Positions 45,799 to 55,766 are shown, counted from the first letter of the stretch. The stretch: DNA of 64,000 bases from Enterococcus sulfureus ATCC 49903 (GCF_000407605.1 NZ_ASWO01000007.1:185888-249887); one strand, 5' to 3'. Translations and numbers: made by a program. The notes: a model not told the origin generated them from the sequence alone.

Positions 45799-47019
45799 TT
45801 AAGGATTCATTTTTGCCATTTTTTTCAAACGTTGTGGCACGTATACATATAAAAAGAAGAGATCAAAGGCTAAAAAGATGAATATGATGATTCCCGCTTG
45901 AGTAAGTGGCTGCATCAAGAGTACACCGATTGCAAAAACCAATGTTGCACTCATTAGAATCACCGTTAAAATCGTTCGGAATGAACGTTTTTGCATGCCT
46001 TCACTGACTGGATAGAGTTCACTCAATAACATATAACGGAAACGATGGTACATCGGGATCATTTGGAAGCCGATAAGATACAAGAATAAAACACCTAAAA
46101 TCAAGACGATCCAGTATTCTTCAATAAAGTATAGCATCACACAATAGATCGCGACTAAACGAATAAATAAACCACTATACTCCGTTCCACGTACAAACTG
46201 ACGGCTATACAAGTACAAATACGTATTGGATTGGATTTTTTTGATGCGTGCTAACAATACATCTGCATATTTCCGACGTCTGACCACGGCTTTGACCGCT
46301 GGAACATCGGTGAATAAATTGATAAATTGATACACCCGATACAAGCGATCTTGCTCCATGTCGATCATGACTTCCCAATCGAGTGAAGCAGTCTGTTTTT
46401 TCCACGTGACGATGTAATACCCTACTGCAGCCAACACCCCTAAAACAAGTCCGATCAAAGGCGTCACAAAGATCCCCAAAACGATCGTCACAAAGGCATA
46501 GAGCCAAAAACTTAGTGTTAGTAGTTGTTTAGTTTTGTTTAAAATCAAAAACACTCGTGCTTGTTGGACCAATAAATGACTCCATTTTAAGCTCCACATC
46601 ATGAGCAACAAAATAAAAAACTGACTGAATCCTTTGGCCGTAGATACCGCATATAACGGCATGACTGCTCCTACGATTAAAAATAGTCCCGCAAAAGGCA
46701 CGATACATGAATACCGTAAGGCTTTTTGAAGATACGTACGCATTTGGATTTCTTTAGGTAATAAAAATAGCTGATCGGCGGGTTTCGTCAAACTGGCATA
46801 GCGCCCGAAAGTTAACACCAATACAAAAATCAAGACGACCACAAAGCGACCGATTGAAAATGGTGGCGTCAAGGTTTTTAAAAAGTTGGAGTAATATAGT
46901 CCACCTGCACCTAATAACAATGTCATCAACAACGCGAAATGATCATTGAAGACATATTTCAGATACCGCTGCATTTGTTGTTGATGTTTTTTGACTCGTT
47001 GACTAAAAAAAGCGTGCAT
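45799..47019 (-). CDS. ecsB: ABC transporter permease EcsB
   Basis: A 406-residue permease with about eight to ten hydrophobic helices and the EcsB family layout, including PADQLFLLPKE near residue 80. It is encoded just after its ATPase, EcsA. In Bacillus the Ecs transporter affects protein secretion and intramembrane proteolysis by RasP; the same role is likely but not shown here. The third gene found in some Ecs loci, ecsC, is absent. Confidence 0.88.
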   Translation of the reverse strand: MHAFFSQRVKKHQQQMQRYLKYVFNDHFALLMTLLLGAGGLYYSNFLKTLTPPFSIGRFVVVLIFVLVLTFGRYASLTKPADQLFLLPKEIQMRTYLQKALRYSCIVPFAGLFLIVGAVMPLYAVSTAKGFSQFFILLLMMWSLKWSHLLVQQARVFLILNKTKQLLTLSFWLYAFVTIVLGIFVTPLIGLVLGVLAAVGYYIVTWKKQTASLDWEVMIDMEQDRLYRVYQFINLFTDVPAVKAVVRRRKYADVLLARIKKIQSNTYLYLYSRQFVRGTEYSGLFIRLVAIYCVMLYFIEEYWIVLILGVLFLYLIGFQMIPMYHRFRYMLLSELYPVSEGMQKRSFRTILTVILMSATLVFAIGVLLMQPLTQAGIIIFIFLAFDLFFLYVYVPQRLKKMAKMNP

Positions 47020-47021
47020 CT

Positions 47022-47750
47022 TTATGCCTCCTTCGTCAAGGCTAGATATAATTCATCTAACGTCGCATGTGGCATCGCAAAAGTTTCCTGTATCTCAGCT
47101 AACGTTCCTTGAGCTCTAATTTGACCGTTGTGCAACAAGATAAAGCGATCGCAATACCGTTCAGCCGTTGCTAAAACGTGTGTTGACATCAAGATCGACG
47201 CTCCATTTTGCTTCATTTCATACATCAATTCTAATAAAGCATGAATCGCTAGCGGGTCCAATCCTAAAAAAGGCTCATCAATGATATATAAACTCGGCTC
47301 GATTAAAAAGGCACATAAGATCATGACTTTTTGTTTCATTCCTTTAGAAAAATTTGCTGGAAACCAATCCAAACGTTTTTCTAAACGAAAAAGCGTCAAT
47401 AGTTTTTCTGCTCGGTTCATCGCTTCTTCAAGTGGTAGATCATACGCCATCGCTGTAATTTCAATATGTTCTCTTAAAGTTAATTCTTCATATAAAGTTG
47501 GGGTTTCTGGAATAAAGCCAATTTTTTTACGATACGCTTCAGGGTCGGCTTCTAAAGTTAATCCATCGATTTCGATCGTTCCTTTAGTAGGACGTAAAAG
47601 GCCAATAATTTCTTTGATCGTTGTGCTTTTTCCCGCACCGTTTAATCCAATTAAGCCGACTAACTCTCCTTTGTTCAATTCGAAAGATAGATCTTTTAAA
47701 ACAGGCATTTGATTGTACCCACCTGTAATATTTTTTACACTTAAGGTCAT
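47022..47750 (-). CDS. ecsA: ABC transporter ATP-binding protein EcsA
   Basis: A 242-residue ATPase with Walker A GLNGAGKST, a signature region FSKGMKQKVM and Walker B LYIIDEPFLGLDP. The start at 47750 has AAAGGAGG seven bases upstream; the in-frame extension to 47858 crosses a terminator and is rejected. It partners EcsB, whose gene starts two bases after its stop. Confidence 0.9.
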   Translation of the reverse strand: MTLSVKNITGGYNQMPVLKDLSFELNKGELVGLIGLNGAGKSTTIKEIIGLLRPTKGTIEIDGLTLEADPEAYRKKIGFIPETPTLYEELTLREHIEITAMAYDLPLEEAMNRAEKLLTLFRLEKRLDWFPANFSKGMKQKVMILCAFLIEPSLYIIDEPFLGLDPLAIHALLELMYEMKQNGASILMSTHVLATAERYCDRFILLHNGQIRAQGTLAEIQETFAMPHATLDELYLALTKEA

Positions 47751-47789
47751 GTTCGTTCCTCCTTTGAATAGCTTATTATACCATGCTCT

Positions 47790-47829
47790 AAAAAAAATGG
47801 GGATGTGACAAAAGTCTGTCACATCCCCT
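47790..47829 (-). terminator. Terminator of the heterodimeric ABC exporter operon
   Basis: Perfect 12-bp stem GGGGATGTGACA/TGTCACATCCCC followed on the minus strand by ATTTTTTT. Confidence 0.92.
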
Positions 47830-47868
47830 AACGGTGTTCCAGAAGTAGTTCCTGTCACAGCCTCATTT

Positions 47869-49749
47869 TTACGCTACTTCTTCATTAAATTGACTATTGT
47901 ATAGATCGGCATAGAAGCCATTTTTCGCCATCAATTCATCATGGTTCCCGGTTTCGACAATATCGCCGTGATTCATCACAATGATATTGTCCGCATCACG
48001 AATCGTCGACAAGCGGTGAGCGACTACGAAACTTGTCCGATTTTCTAATAAGCGATTCATCGCTTGTTGGATCAAGACTTCTGTTCTCGTATCGACTGAA
48101 CTTGTCGCTTCATCTAAAATCAAGACATCTGGATTAGCTAAAAAGGCCCGAGCGATCGTAATCAATTGACGTTGCCCTTGGGAGATGTTACTTGCATCTT
48201 CATTTAAGACAGTGTCATAGCCATCTGGTAATTTACGAACAAAATCATCCACATGGGCTGCTTTAGTTGCGGCATAGACTTGTTCGTCGGTCGCTTTTTC
48301 ATTCCCATATTTGATATTATCTAAAATACTCCCCGTAAATAACCACGTATCTTGTAAGACCATCGAGAAGTGTTCACGTAATTCTGTTCTTGGAATATCA
48401 CGGGTATCTTTTCCATCATAACGGATACTACCACCAGTGATATCATAAAAACGTTCCAATAAATTGATCATCGTCGTTTTCCCTGCTCCAGTAGGTCCAA
48501 CGATTGCGACCATTTCACCTGGTTTGACATCCAAATTAAAATCAGTCATCAATAATTGATCAGGCTGATAACCAAATTGAACATTTTTAAAGCGGACTTT
48601 ATACTCACTTTCTTCGATCGGTGCATTGACGGCTTGATCTTCCATCTCAGGTTCATCTAAGACTTCGAAAATTCGTTCTGCTGAGGCGATCGTTGATTGG
48701 ATCGTATTGATCAAGCTCGCAATTTGGGTGATTGGTTGTGAAAATTGGCTCGTATATTGTAAGAACGCTTGAACATCCCCTAGATTCATATTCCCGTTGG
48801 CTACTTTGATCCCACCCAAAACGGCTACAAAGACATAACCTAAGTTTTTAACAAAATTCATCAATGGAATAATGATCGCTGAGATAAATTGGGCTTTCCA
48901 ACCGGCTTGATACAATTTTTCATTTTCAATTTCAAAGACTTTTTGATCGGCTGCTTCATGATTAAAGACTTTAACCACAGTATGGCCACCATATGTTTCT
49001 TCGACTTGATTGTTTAATAGTCCCAAGCTTTTTTGTTGTGCCGCAAAATATTTTTGTGATTTTGGTGCGACGATCATCACGACAACTAAACTTAAAGGTA
49101 CAGTTGCTAATGCCACAAGCGTGAGTTGCCAACTGATCGTCAACATCATCCACAATACACCAATAAACGTTACCACACTGGTCACAAGTTGCGTTAAGTT
49201 TTGTTGGAGCGTACTGGCGATATTATCCATATCATTGATCGCACGTGACATGATATCTCCATTACTATGGGTATCATAGTAAGAAATCGGCATCCGGTGC
49301 ATTTTCTCTTCTAATTCACGGCGCAATTGATAGACTGTACGTTGTGAAACGCGAGTCATAATAAACTGTTGCAAAAAGTTGAAGACCGCTGAGAAAAGAT
49401 ACAAGACGACAACGATTCCAATGATTTGAGCGATTTTATCAAAATCGATTGGGAAGGTCGTCACTTTTTCACCTTTTTGAAGCAGTTGAACCCCTTTCAT
49501 GACCCCTTTAAAAATTTCCGTCGTCGCTTCCCCTAAAATTTTAGGTGTTTGGATTTGGAAGACGACCGAAGCGATCGCTAAAATCAAAACGAATAGGATT
49601 GCCCACATTTTTTTTGATAAATAACGAAACAAACGGAACGTAGTTTTTTTGAAATTTTTCGGTTTTTCTACGGCTTTTCCAATTCCACGACCAGGTCCGC
49701 CGCCAGGTCTTCCCATGCTTGGGCCTTTTGCTGGTTGTTTTTCGCTCAT
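47869..49749 (-). CDS. ABC exporter half-transporter, catalytic subunit
   Basis: A 626-residue type IV ABC exporter half with six membrane helices and a C-terminal nucleotide-binding domain. Walker A is GPTGAGKTT, the signature ISQGQRQ and the Walker B-catalytic pair LILDEATSSVD, with the catalytic glutamate present. A glycine/proline-rich N-terminal tail (GRPGGGPGRG) precedes the first helix. It overlaps the upstream half-transporter gene (ATGA), whose catalytic glutamate is replaced, so the two form a heterodimer of the LmrCD/BmrCD/EfrAB kind. Probable drug or lipid export. Confidence 0.93.
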   Translation of the reverse strand: MSEKQPAKGPSMGRPGGGPGRGIGKAVEKPKNFKKTTFRLFRYLSKKMWAILFVLILAIASVVFQIQTPKILGEATTEIFKGVMKGVQLLQKGEKVTTFPIDFDKIAQIIGIVVVLYLFSAVFNFLQQFIMTRVSQRTVYQLRRELEEKMHRMPISYYDTHSNGDIMSRAINDMDNIASTLQQNLTQLVTSVVTFIGVLWMMLTISWQLTLVALATVPLSLVVVMIVAPKSQKYFAAQQKSLGLLNNQVEETYGGHTVVKVFNHEAADQKVFEIENEKLYQAGWKAQFISAIIIPLMNFVKNLGYVFVAVLGGIKVANGNMNLGDVQAFLQYTSQFSQPITQIASLINTIQSTIASAERIFEVLDEPEMEDQAVNAPIEESEYKVRFKNVQFGYQPDQLLMTDFNLDVKPGEMVAIVGPTGAGKTTMINLLERFYDITGGSIRYDGKDTRDIPRTELREHFSMVLQDTWLFTGSILDNIKYGNEKATDEQVYAATKAAHVDDFVRKLPDGYDTVLNEDASNISQGQRQLITIARAFLANPDVLILDEATSSVDTRTEVLIQQAMNRLLENRTSFVVAHRLSTIRDADNIIVMNHGDIVETGNHDELMAKNGFYADLYNSQFNEEVA

Positions 49750-51473
49750 GCAAGATCCTCCTCTCGTAATTGTGAATGGACGATTTCTTGGTACGTTTCA
49801 TTGGTATCTAATAACTCTTGATGCGTGCCAAGTCCTACCACATTTCCTTCATCTAACACTAAAATTTTATCGGCATCAATCACGGTACTCACGCGTTGTG
49901 CCACGATCACTAAAATACTGTCTGTCATTTCTTCTTTTAATACTGTTCGTAACTTCGCATCGGTTTTAAAATCCAGCGCTGAAAATGAATCATCGAATAC
50001 ATAAAGATCAGCTTGTTTCACTAAGGCACGGGCGATTGCTAAACGTTGACGTTGCCCACCAGAAAAGTTTCCGCCACCTTGTTCCACGCGACTATCCAGC
50101 CCATCTGGTAGTTCTTTAACAAAATCTTCTGCCTGTGCGATGCGTAAAGCTTCCCAGATGACTTCATCACTAGCCTCAGCATCGCCATATTTCATATTTT
50201 CACGAATCGTACCGGAAAACAACACGGCTTTTTGTGGAACAAATCCAATCAGATCACGTAAATTTGCTTGAGTGATCGTCGTAATATCCTTCCCATTTAA
50301 TTTGATCGTACCTGAAGCTAGATCATAAAGACGTGGGATCAAATTAATCAACGTCGTTTTCCCAGAACCAGTTCCGCCAATGATCGCTAAGGTCTCACCT
50401 GATTTCACATGGAAATTCACGTCATGAAGAGCTAAATTTTCAGCACCTTTAAAACGATAGTCGACATGATCAAAGTCTAAAGTTGCATTGGTTTTAGCTA
50501 AAGACAAGGTTTGTGGACTTGTTGGATCTTTGATTTCATCGATTTCATCTAATACTTCATTGATGCGATCAGCTGATGCTTGTGCTCTTGGTACCATTAC
50601 AAAAATTACCGTCAACATCATGAAACTCATTAAAATTTGCATTGCATACGTCATAAAGGCAATTAAATTTCCGACTTCTAATGTTTGATCAGCAATATAG
50701 TGTCCACCAAACCATGTGATCGCAATATTGGTTCCACTCATGATCAATGTCATGATCGGCATCATAACAGATACGATCGTATTGACTTTGATCGCCGTAT
50801 TCGTATAGTCTTTATTCGCTTCTTCAAAACGGGCTTCTTCGTATCCTTGTTTATTAAAAGCACGAATCACCCGTACGCCGGTCAATCCTTCACGAAACAC
50901 TAAATTTAAACGGTCCGTTTTCTTTTGCATGCTCTTAAATAAAGGAACAGCAAAATACATCACGATTCCGATAACAGCGGCAATGATTGGAATCACCACT
51001 AAAAAGATCTTCGTTAATTGAGGATCTTTTTGATACGCCAAGATGCTGGCTCCAATCAACGTAATCGGCGCATTGATCATCATTCGTAAAAACATTTGGG
51101 TGACCAATTGAACTTGGTTGATATCATTGGTCGTACGTGTGATCAAAGAAGAGGTCCCAAAATGATCAAACGAACGTGTTGATGCATTTTCGACTTTGCG
51201 ATACACATCTGTTCGTAATTCTCTTCCTAATTTTTGTGCTTCACGTGTGGCAAAGAAAGTATTTCCGACTGCCGCAATAATACTGATGACAGAAAATCCC
51301 ATCATTAAAAACCCAGTATTCCAAATGTAGTCGATATCACCTTTGGCTACACCATTATTAATAATATTTGATGTCAGTGTCGGCAAGTATAAATCTGAAA
51401 AAACTTGAATAAACATAAAAATTACAGCTAATAAGGCTGAAATATAGGATACTCGTTTGACTACTTTAAGCAT
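49746..51473 (-). CDS. ABC exporter half-transporter, degenerate-site subunit
   Basis: A 575-residue half-transporter. Six helices are followed by Walker A GGTGSGKTT, signature FSGGQRQRL and Walker B LYVFDDSFSALD, in which Asp replaces the catalytic glutamate. This is the hallmark of the inactive site in heterodimeric exporters. The start at 51473 follows AAAGGAGCG and overlaps the tetR stop by eight bases, so tetR and both exporter genes form one operon controlled by that repressor. Confidence 0.93.
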   Translation of the reverse strand: MLKVVKRVSYISALLAVIFMFIQVFSDLYLPTLTSNIINNGVAKGDIDYIWNTGFLMMGFSVISIIAAVGNTFFATREAQKLGRELRTDVYRKVENASTRSFDHFGTSSLITRTTNDINQVQLVTQMFLRMMINAPITLIGASILAYQKDPQLTKIFLVVIPIIAAVIGIVMYFAVPLFKSMQKKTDRLNLVFREGLTGVRVIRAFNKQGYEEARFEEANKDYTNTAIKVNTIVSVMMPIMTLIMSGTNIAITWFGGHYIADQTLEVGNLIAFMTYAMQILMSFMMLTVIFVMVPRAQASADRINEVLDEIDEIKDPTSPQTLSLAKTNATLDFDHVDYRFKGAENLALHDVNFHVKSGETLAIIGGTGSGKTTLINLIPRLYDLASGTIKLNGKDITTITQANLRDLIGFVPQKAVLFSGTIRENMKYGDAEASDEVIWEALRIAQAEDFVKELPDGLDSRVEQGGGNFSGGQRQRLAIARALVKQADLYVFDDSFSALDFKTDAKLRTVLKEEMTDSILVIVAQRVSTVIDADKILVLDEGNVVGLGTHQELLDTNETYQEIVHSQLREEDLA

Positions 51474-52128
51474 TTTCTCGCTCCTTTCGTTGGACTCCAT
51501 TTTTAATCCAATTGATCTTTAAATAAAATTTTTCATACACTTGTTCTAGTTCATAATTTGGTTGTTCAAATTGTTGTACTTGTGCTTCTGAAATTGTAGA
51601 CATCGTAATCTGCATCAGCAATTGAAACAACAATTTGAGCTCATCTGTCGAGTTCAACATCAATTTAGAACTATCAATCATCTCTAGCAGTTCATTTTTT
51701 TCTTTTTGATGAGCATCACGTTGCTGTCTACGATTTTTTTCCCATTCTGGTGTCACACGTTTAAATTCACGATAATCCATATTCATAAATAGGTTTTTGT
51801 AAAAGAGTGCGTGCTCACCTTCAAATATTTCAGGTACTAATTTTGAGAAATAATCATTGATTCCTAAAAATAGATCACCTTTAGCCGTTTTAATAGATTC
51901 AATCAAATCGCGCTTACTATTTTGTCGTAAAGATTGAAAATAATAAAAATAAAGATCTTCTTTATCCGCAAAATATTGATAAAAACTTCCTCTAGGGATC
52001 TCAGCAATCTTGATTACGTTGGCGATCGAAGCCTCTTTTAAAGATGCTCTTGAAAATTCGATTCGTGCAGCATCGATAATTCGTGCTTGTTTTTCCTTGG
52101 GTAAGTTTAAAAAAGTGTCTGTTGGCAT
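51466..52128 (-). CDS. TetR family regulator of the ABC exporter
   Basis: A 220-residue TetR-type repressor. The N-terminal helix-turn-helix is clear (ASIANVIKIAEIPRGSFYQYF), and the rest is a helical ligand domain. It heads the exporter operon. Two adjacent 15-bp palindromes with the core TGACA-N3-TGTCA lie just upstream of its start, and a third copy precedes the MFS exporter at 6.2 kb; both are likely targets. The ligand is unknown. Confidence 0.92.
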   Translation of the reverse strand: MPTDTFLNLPKEKQARIIDAARIEFSRASLKEASIANVIKIAEIPRGSFYQYFADKEDLYFYYFQSLRQNSKRDLIESIKTAKGDLFLGINDYFSKLVPEIFEGEHALFYKNLFMNMDYREFKRVTPEWEKNRRQQRDAHQKEKNELLEMIDSSKLMLNSTDELKLLFQLLMQITMSTISEAQVQQFEQPNYELEQVYEKFYLKINWIKNGVQRKERENA

Positions 52129-52148
52129 TTCGTCCCTCCTTTACAAAC

Positions 52149-52178
52149 ATGACATACCGTCATATGACATAGTGTCAT
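52149..52178. promoter_or_regulatory. Tandem TetR operators
   Basis: Two abutting 15-bp sites: ATGACATACCGTCAT (52149-52163, one mismatch) and ATGACATAGTGTCAT (52164-52178, perfect dyad). They sit 20-50 bases upstream of tetR, in the region shared with the divergent def promoter. Confidence 0.75.
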
Positions 52179-52312
52179 TATACGCTGATTCAAAAAAAAG
52201 GCAACTCATAACTATTGTATTTTTCAAACTTTTTCCAACCGTCCTTTTTTCACAGAAATCCCAAATTATGGTACACTAAACGAGAAATGAGCAAAAGGAG
52301 CTGACATTCTTA

Positions 52313-52879
52313 ATGTTAACAATGAAAGATATTATCCGCGAAGGCAATCCAACATTGCGTGAAGTCGCAGCCGAAGTTGAATTTCCTTTAAGTGATGCAG
52401 AAAAAAAAATCGGAAATGATATGTTGGAATTTTTAGCCAACAGCCAAGACCCAGAAAAAGCAGAAGAATTAGAATTACGCGGTGGTGTTGGACTAGCTGC
52501 CCCACAGATCGATGTCAAAAAACGTATGATCGCCGTTTTGGTTCCCTCTATGGATCCTGAAAATCCGGATGTACCTGAATTTAGCGGAGTACTCTATAAT
52601 CCTAAAATCGTCAGTCATTCCGTACAAGATGCTTGTTTAGGTGATGGTGAAGGATGTTTATCGGTCGATCGTGATGTACCTGGTTATGTCGTGCGCCATG
52701 CACGTATCACATTAAGCTATCAAGATGAAACAGGTGAAACCCATAAAGTACGTTTAAAAAACTATCCGGCAATTGTCGTTCAACACGAAATCGACCATCT
52801 AAATGGCGTGATGTTTTATGACCATATCAATAGTAAAAATCCATTTGAATTAAAAGATGGTGTACTTATTTTAGACTAA
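52313..52879 (+). CDS. def: Peptide deformylase
   Basis: A 188-residue metalloenzyme removing the formyl group from new proteins. The three motifs [16 protein letters not shown] and QHEIDHLNG are intact, with the metal ligands Cys and two His. Type II (Gram-positive) insertions fit the length. AAAGGAG lies upstream at a rather long 12-base distance from the ATG at 52313; ATG 52322 is an alternative but even farther away. Confidence 0.96.
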   Translation: MLTMKDIIREGNPTLREVAAEVEFPLSDAEKKIGNDMLEFLANSQDPEKAEELELRGGVGLAAPQIDVKKRMIAVLVPSMDPENPDVPEFSGVLYNPKIVSHSVQDACLGDGEGCLSVDRDVPGYVVRHARITLSYQDETGETHKVRLKNYPAIVVQHEIDHLNGVMFYDHINSKNPFELKDGVLILD

Positions 52880-52887
52880 ATCTATCC

Positions 52888-52919
52888 AAATGCTCCTTAT
52901 ATAAAAGGAGCATTTTTTT
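52888..52919 (+). terminator. Terminator of def
   Basis: AAATGCTCCTT pairs perfectly with AAGGAGCATTT, followed by TTTT. Confidence 0.9.
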
Positions 52920-52936
52920 ATAAAGGAGAATTATCC

Positions 52937-53890
52937 ATGATCGACTTACATTGCGATACGATTTTAAAAATCTATGAACACCCTGAAACATCGCTTTACG
53001 AAAATCCTTTTCAACTTGATTTGATCCGTTTGAAAAAAAGTATTATCGATGTGCAGCAGTTTGCTTTATTTGTAGAACTATCCCAAACAACTGCGCCCTA
53101 TGCCTATTATCAAAAGTTACTTGCTTGTTTTAACCAACAAATGGCGCAATTTAATGAGTGGATCACGCCCTTTACGACGTATGATCAATACCTTAAATTG
53201 AAAGAAAACAATCAACTTGCTGCTTTATTAACGGTAGAAGAAGGCGCAACACTAGAAGGAAAGTTAGAACATTTAACTCAAATGTACGAAGATGGAGTAC
53301 GCTTATTAACTTTGATGTGGAATTTTGAAAATGAGATCGGCTATCCAAGCGCCTTGTACGAATCACATGATGGACAATTGAGTCACACTAGCCAACAAGG
53401 ACTAAAACCCTTTGGCTATCAAGTTGTGGAAAAAATGAATGAGCTTGGGATGATTATTGACGTATCACATGGCTCAGACCAATTAACGCGAGACGTTTTA
53501 GCGATTTCTAAACAACCTATCGTAGCGAGCCACTCCAATTGTCGAGCACTTTGTCCACATTATCGTAATTTGCCTGATGATCTCATCAAAAAAATTGCCA
53601 ATCAAGGTGGACTGATTGGATTGAATTACTTTGAAACCTTCATTCGATTTAACGATGAAACACTCCTCGATCAATTATGCCGCCACGCACTTCATTTAAA
53701 AACCGTTGGTGGTCTTGAATGTCTAGCCTTGGGATCTGATTTTGATGGTATTCCAACACATCCTGAATTAAAAGATGTTACTATTGTGGAGCAATTTATC
53801 GATCGCTTAACACACTTTGGATTTACAGCGCGCGAATTAGATTATCTTGGAGAAAAAAATGTAACTCGGCTCTATCGTGAGATTTTGTAA
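52937..53890 (+). CDS. Membrane dipeptidase (renal dipeptidase family M19)
   Basis: A 317-residue zinc peptidase. Ligands are seen in HCDTI (His4, Asp6), the bridging glutamate of VEEGATLEG, DVSHGSD and ASHSNCRAL, and the GSDFDGI segment closes the site. It hydrolyses dipeptides, often including D-residues in family members. Despite the family name there is no signal peptide, so it acts in the cytoplasm. AAAGGAG precedes the ATG. Confidence 0.93.
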   Translation: MIDLHCDTILKIYEHPETSLYENPFQLDLIRLKKSIIDVQQFALFVELSQTTAPYAYYQKLLACFNQQMAQFNEWITPFTTYDQYLKLKENNQLAALLTVEEGATLEGKLEHLTQMYEDGVRLLTLMWNFENEIGYPSALYESHDGQLSHTSQQGLKPFGYQVVEKMNELGMIIDVSHGSDQLTRDVLAISKQPIVASHSNCRALCPHYRNLPDDLIKKIANQGGLIGLNYFETFIRFNDETLLDQLCRHALHLKTVGGLECLALGSDFDGIPTHPELKDVTIVEQFIDRLTHFGFTARELDYLGEKNVTRLYREIL

Positions 53891-53891
53891 C

Positions 53892-53931
53892 AAAAAAACA
53901 GTTGCCCTTCTAAAAGGACAACTTTTTTTTG
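53892..53931. terminator. Bidirectional terminator between dipeptidase and niaR
   Basis: AAACAGTTGCCCTT pairs with AAGGACAACTTT around TCTAA-like loop bases; A- and T-runs on both sides allow use by both convergent genes. Confidence 0.85.
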
Positions 53932-54456
53932 TTATTCTACTTCATTTTCACTAAATAAAAAGCCTCGTGTTGCCAATGCTTGTTTAGCTGCTCTTAAATC
54001 TGCTTCATCTTGATAGCGAATCGTATGTAAATGTACGCCATTTGTTAGATTGGATAATAATTTCTCTTTTGATTGATGGTATTTCTCAACAAAATCGTGT
54101 GCATCTTCCATTGAAGTGATTTCGAGCGGACTTTGAATCTCCCCATAAATCGCATGATCTACCATGACATTGATCACATCAATATGATGTGTCACAAAAA
54201 TCGTCAATTCGTCTAGGACTTCTTCTGGCGTATGGCATACAGCAATCGTTACTTCTTTACCTGTAGTGGCATGCTCTAATAAATATCCACGCGCTGTCGC
54301 AATAATCTCATGACCGCTCGCTCGAAGTAAGGCAATATCTCCCACAATAATCTGACGACTCACAACAAAACGTTTAGCAAAACGACTGGCACTGATAGGC
54401 TGTTGTGCCTGACCTAAACTTTCCAAGATCAAAGCACGTCTTTCTTCACCCTTCAT
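53932..54456 (-). CDS. niaR: NiaR niacin-responsive repressor (3H domain)
   Basis: A 174-residue regulator with an N-terminal HTH_11 domain ([20 protein letters not shown]) and a C-terminal 3H domain whose conserved histidines bind metal and nicotinic acid ([27 protein letters not shown]). In Firmicutes NiaR represses niacin uptake and NAD synthesis genes. None of those genes is adjacent here; instead it overlaps the acetyltransferase-chorismate mutase gene by four bases and shares its promoter. Confidence 0.9.
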   Translation of the reverse strand: MKGEERRALILESLGQAQQPISASRFAKRFVVSRQIIVGDIALLRASGHEIIATARGYLLEHATTGKEVTIAVCHTPEEVLDELTIFVTHHIDVINVMVDHAIYGEIQSPLEITSMEDAHDFVEKYHQSKEKLLSNLTNGVHLHTIRYQDEADLRAAKQALATRGFLFSENEVE

Positions 54457-55295
54457 TTTTCTTCACGCTCCATATGTTGTTGTTGATACTCACGTGACCG
54501 TTTCATGATATCTTCAAAAGTTTGCTCAATCGTTGCTTGATAATCAAGATTGGATAATGCTTTACGAACATTTTCTAGTACTTTTTCTTCACGTGATTCA
54601 TCAAATACAGCGGTTTTTTGTGTTTTTTTGATCGTTACGATTTGCTTTACAGCGTCCATACGTTCTTCCAATAAACGCGCGATTTTTTGATCGATTTCAT
54701 CAATTTTGGCACGATAGAATGGCAGTGAATCTGTTGGTTCTTCTTCCCCTAGTTCACGGATAATTTGGGCGGGATTTCCAGCAATCACGACATTATCAGG
54801 AAATGATTTTGTCACGACGCTTCCAGCACCGACGACGACATTATCGCCTAATGTCACACCAGCTAATAATGTTGCGCCTCCCCCGATCCAAGCATTGTCG
54901 CCAACAGTGATTGGTGAACCATCTTCTAAACCGCTATTTCGTTTTACTGGATTTAAAGGATGAGTTGCCGTGTAAAGTTTAACATTTGGACCAAGCATAC
55001 AATTATCACCAAACGTAATCGGACAAACATCTAAAAATACGGTATCGAAATTTGCATAAAAGTTTTTCCCAACAAAAATATTATAGCCGTAATCAAAGCG
55101 TACGTTAGGTTCCATATAAATACGGTTGGCTACTTGGCCAAACGTTTCTTTTAGTAGTTGTTCACGAATCGCACTGTCTGTCTCATAATTGATCAAGCGC
55201 ATCTGTTCTCTCGCAAACGTGCGATCTGCGACTAGTTCTGGGTCTGCTGAAAAATATAATTCTCCGGCAATCATTTTTTCTTTTTCGGATTTCAT
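54453..55295 (-). CDS. Sugar O-acetyltransferase fused to AroQ chorismate mutase
   Basis: A 280-residue two-domain protein. Residues 1-185 are a maltose/galactoside O-acetyltransferase of the left-handed beta-helix class, with catalytic histidine in YTATHPL and repeats such as [19 protein letters not shown]. Residues 193-272 align without gaps to the E. coli AroQ chorismate mutase: Arg195, Arg212, Lys223, Asp232, Arg235, Glu236 and Gln272 sit at the positions of Arg11, Arg28, Lys39, Asp48, Arg51, Glu52 and Gln88. The mutase thus looks active. GGAGGAG precedes the ATG. No other shikimate genes are near. Confidence 0.88.
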   Translation of the reverse strand: MKSEKEKMIAGELYFSADPELVADRTFAREQMRLINYETDSAIREQLLKETFGQVANRIYMEPNVRFDYGYNIFVGKNFYANFDTVFLDVCPITFGDNCMLGPNVKLYTATHPLNPVKRNSGLEDGSPITVGDNAWIGGGATLLAGVTLGDNVVVGAGSVVTKSFPDNVVIAGNPAQIIRELGEEEPTDSLPFYRAKIDEIDQKIARLLEERMDAVKQIVTIKKTQKTAVFDESREEKVLENVRKALSNLDYQATIEQTFEDIMKRSREYQQQHMEREEK

Positions 55296-55324
55296 AAAAT
55301 CTCCTCCTACTGCTCTTTTCTACT

Positions 55325-55352
55325 ATTTTAAGTATACTATACCCATACATTT
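55325..55352 (-). promoter_or_regulatory. Promoter of the acetyltransferase-niaR unit
   Basis: On the minus strand TTTACT and TATACT are separated by about 16 bases, some 30 bases upstream of the start codon. Confidence 0.5.
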
Positions 55353-55463
55353 AGTAAAAAGGATATGGGAAATTTTTCTCTTCTTTTTCTCATCGAAGAG
55401 TTCATGACATTTTTCACAATTAATGGTACAATAAGTGCGACAAACAAAGTGAGGTGAAATTTG

Positions 55464-55766
55464 ATGTTAGCTCCTATCATTTATTGGGGATTAATCCTAG
55501 TAAACATTGCATGGTTAGTCCTAAGTATCTATTTTGGATTATTCTATTTAGTTCGTAAAGAAAATGGGAATTTATGGGTTTTTGCAGCTTTAAATGTCCT
55601 TTCAATCATCGTTTTAGAAATTATGTTATTGGTTTACCATACGTGGGGTTGGGGAATTACCCAATACTCAAATTTAGTTTACACGATCATGATCGTGTTA
55701 GGTGTCGTAACCATTTTACAAGCGATCTTAGGTCGTGAACCAAAATTGACACCGGCTACAAAGTAA
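55464..55766 (+). CDS. Small membrane protein, unknown function
   Basis: A 100-residue protein with three hydrophobic helices (about 3-28, 35-57 and 68-90). The ATG at 55464 lies seven bases after GAGGTG; a TTG directly before it is less likely. It resembles small conserved membrane proteins of enterococci, with no known function. A strong terminator follows. Confidence 0.7.
   Translation: MLAPIIYWGLILVNIAWLVLSIYFGLFYLVRKENGNLWVFAALNVLSIIVLEIMLLVYHTWGWGITQYSNLVYTIMIVLGVVTILQAILGREPKLTPATK

Noticed and set aside
47281..47712. 143-codon frame on the plus strand
   Set aside because: It is antisense to ecsA, has no ribosome-binding site and mirrors the codon pattern of the real gene.
47751..47858. 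N-terminal extension of EcsA
   Set aside because: The extension reads through the terminator of the preceding operon; AAAGGAGG supports the start at 47750.
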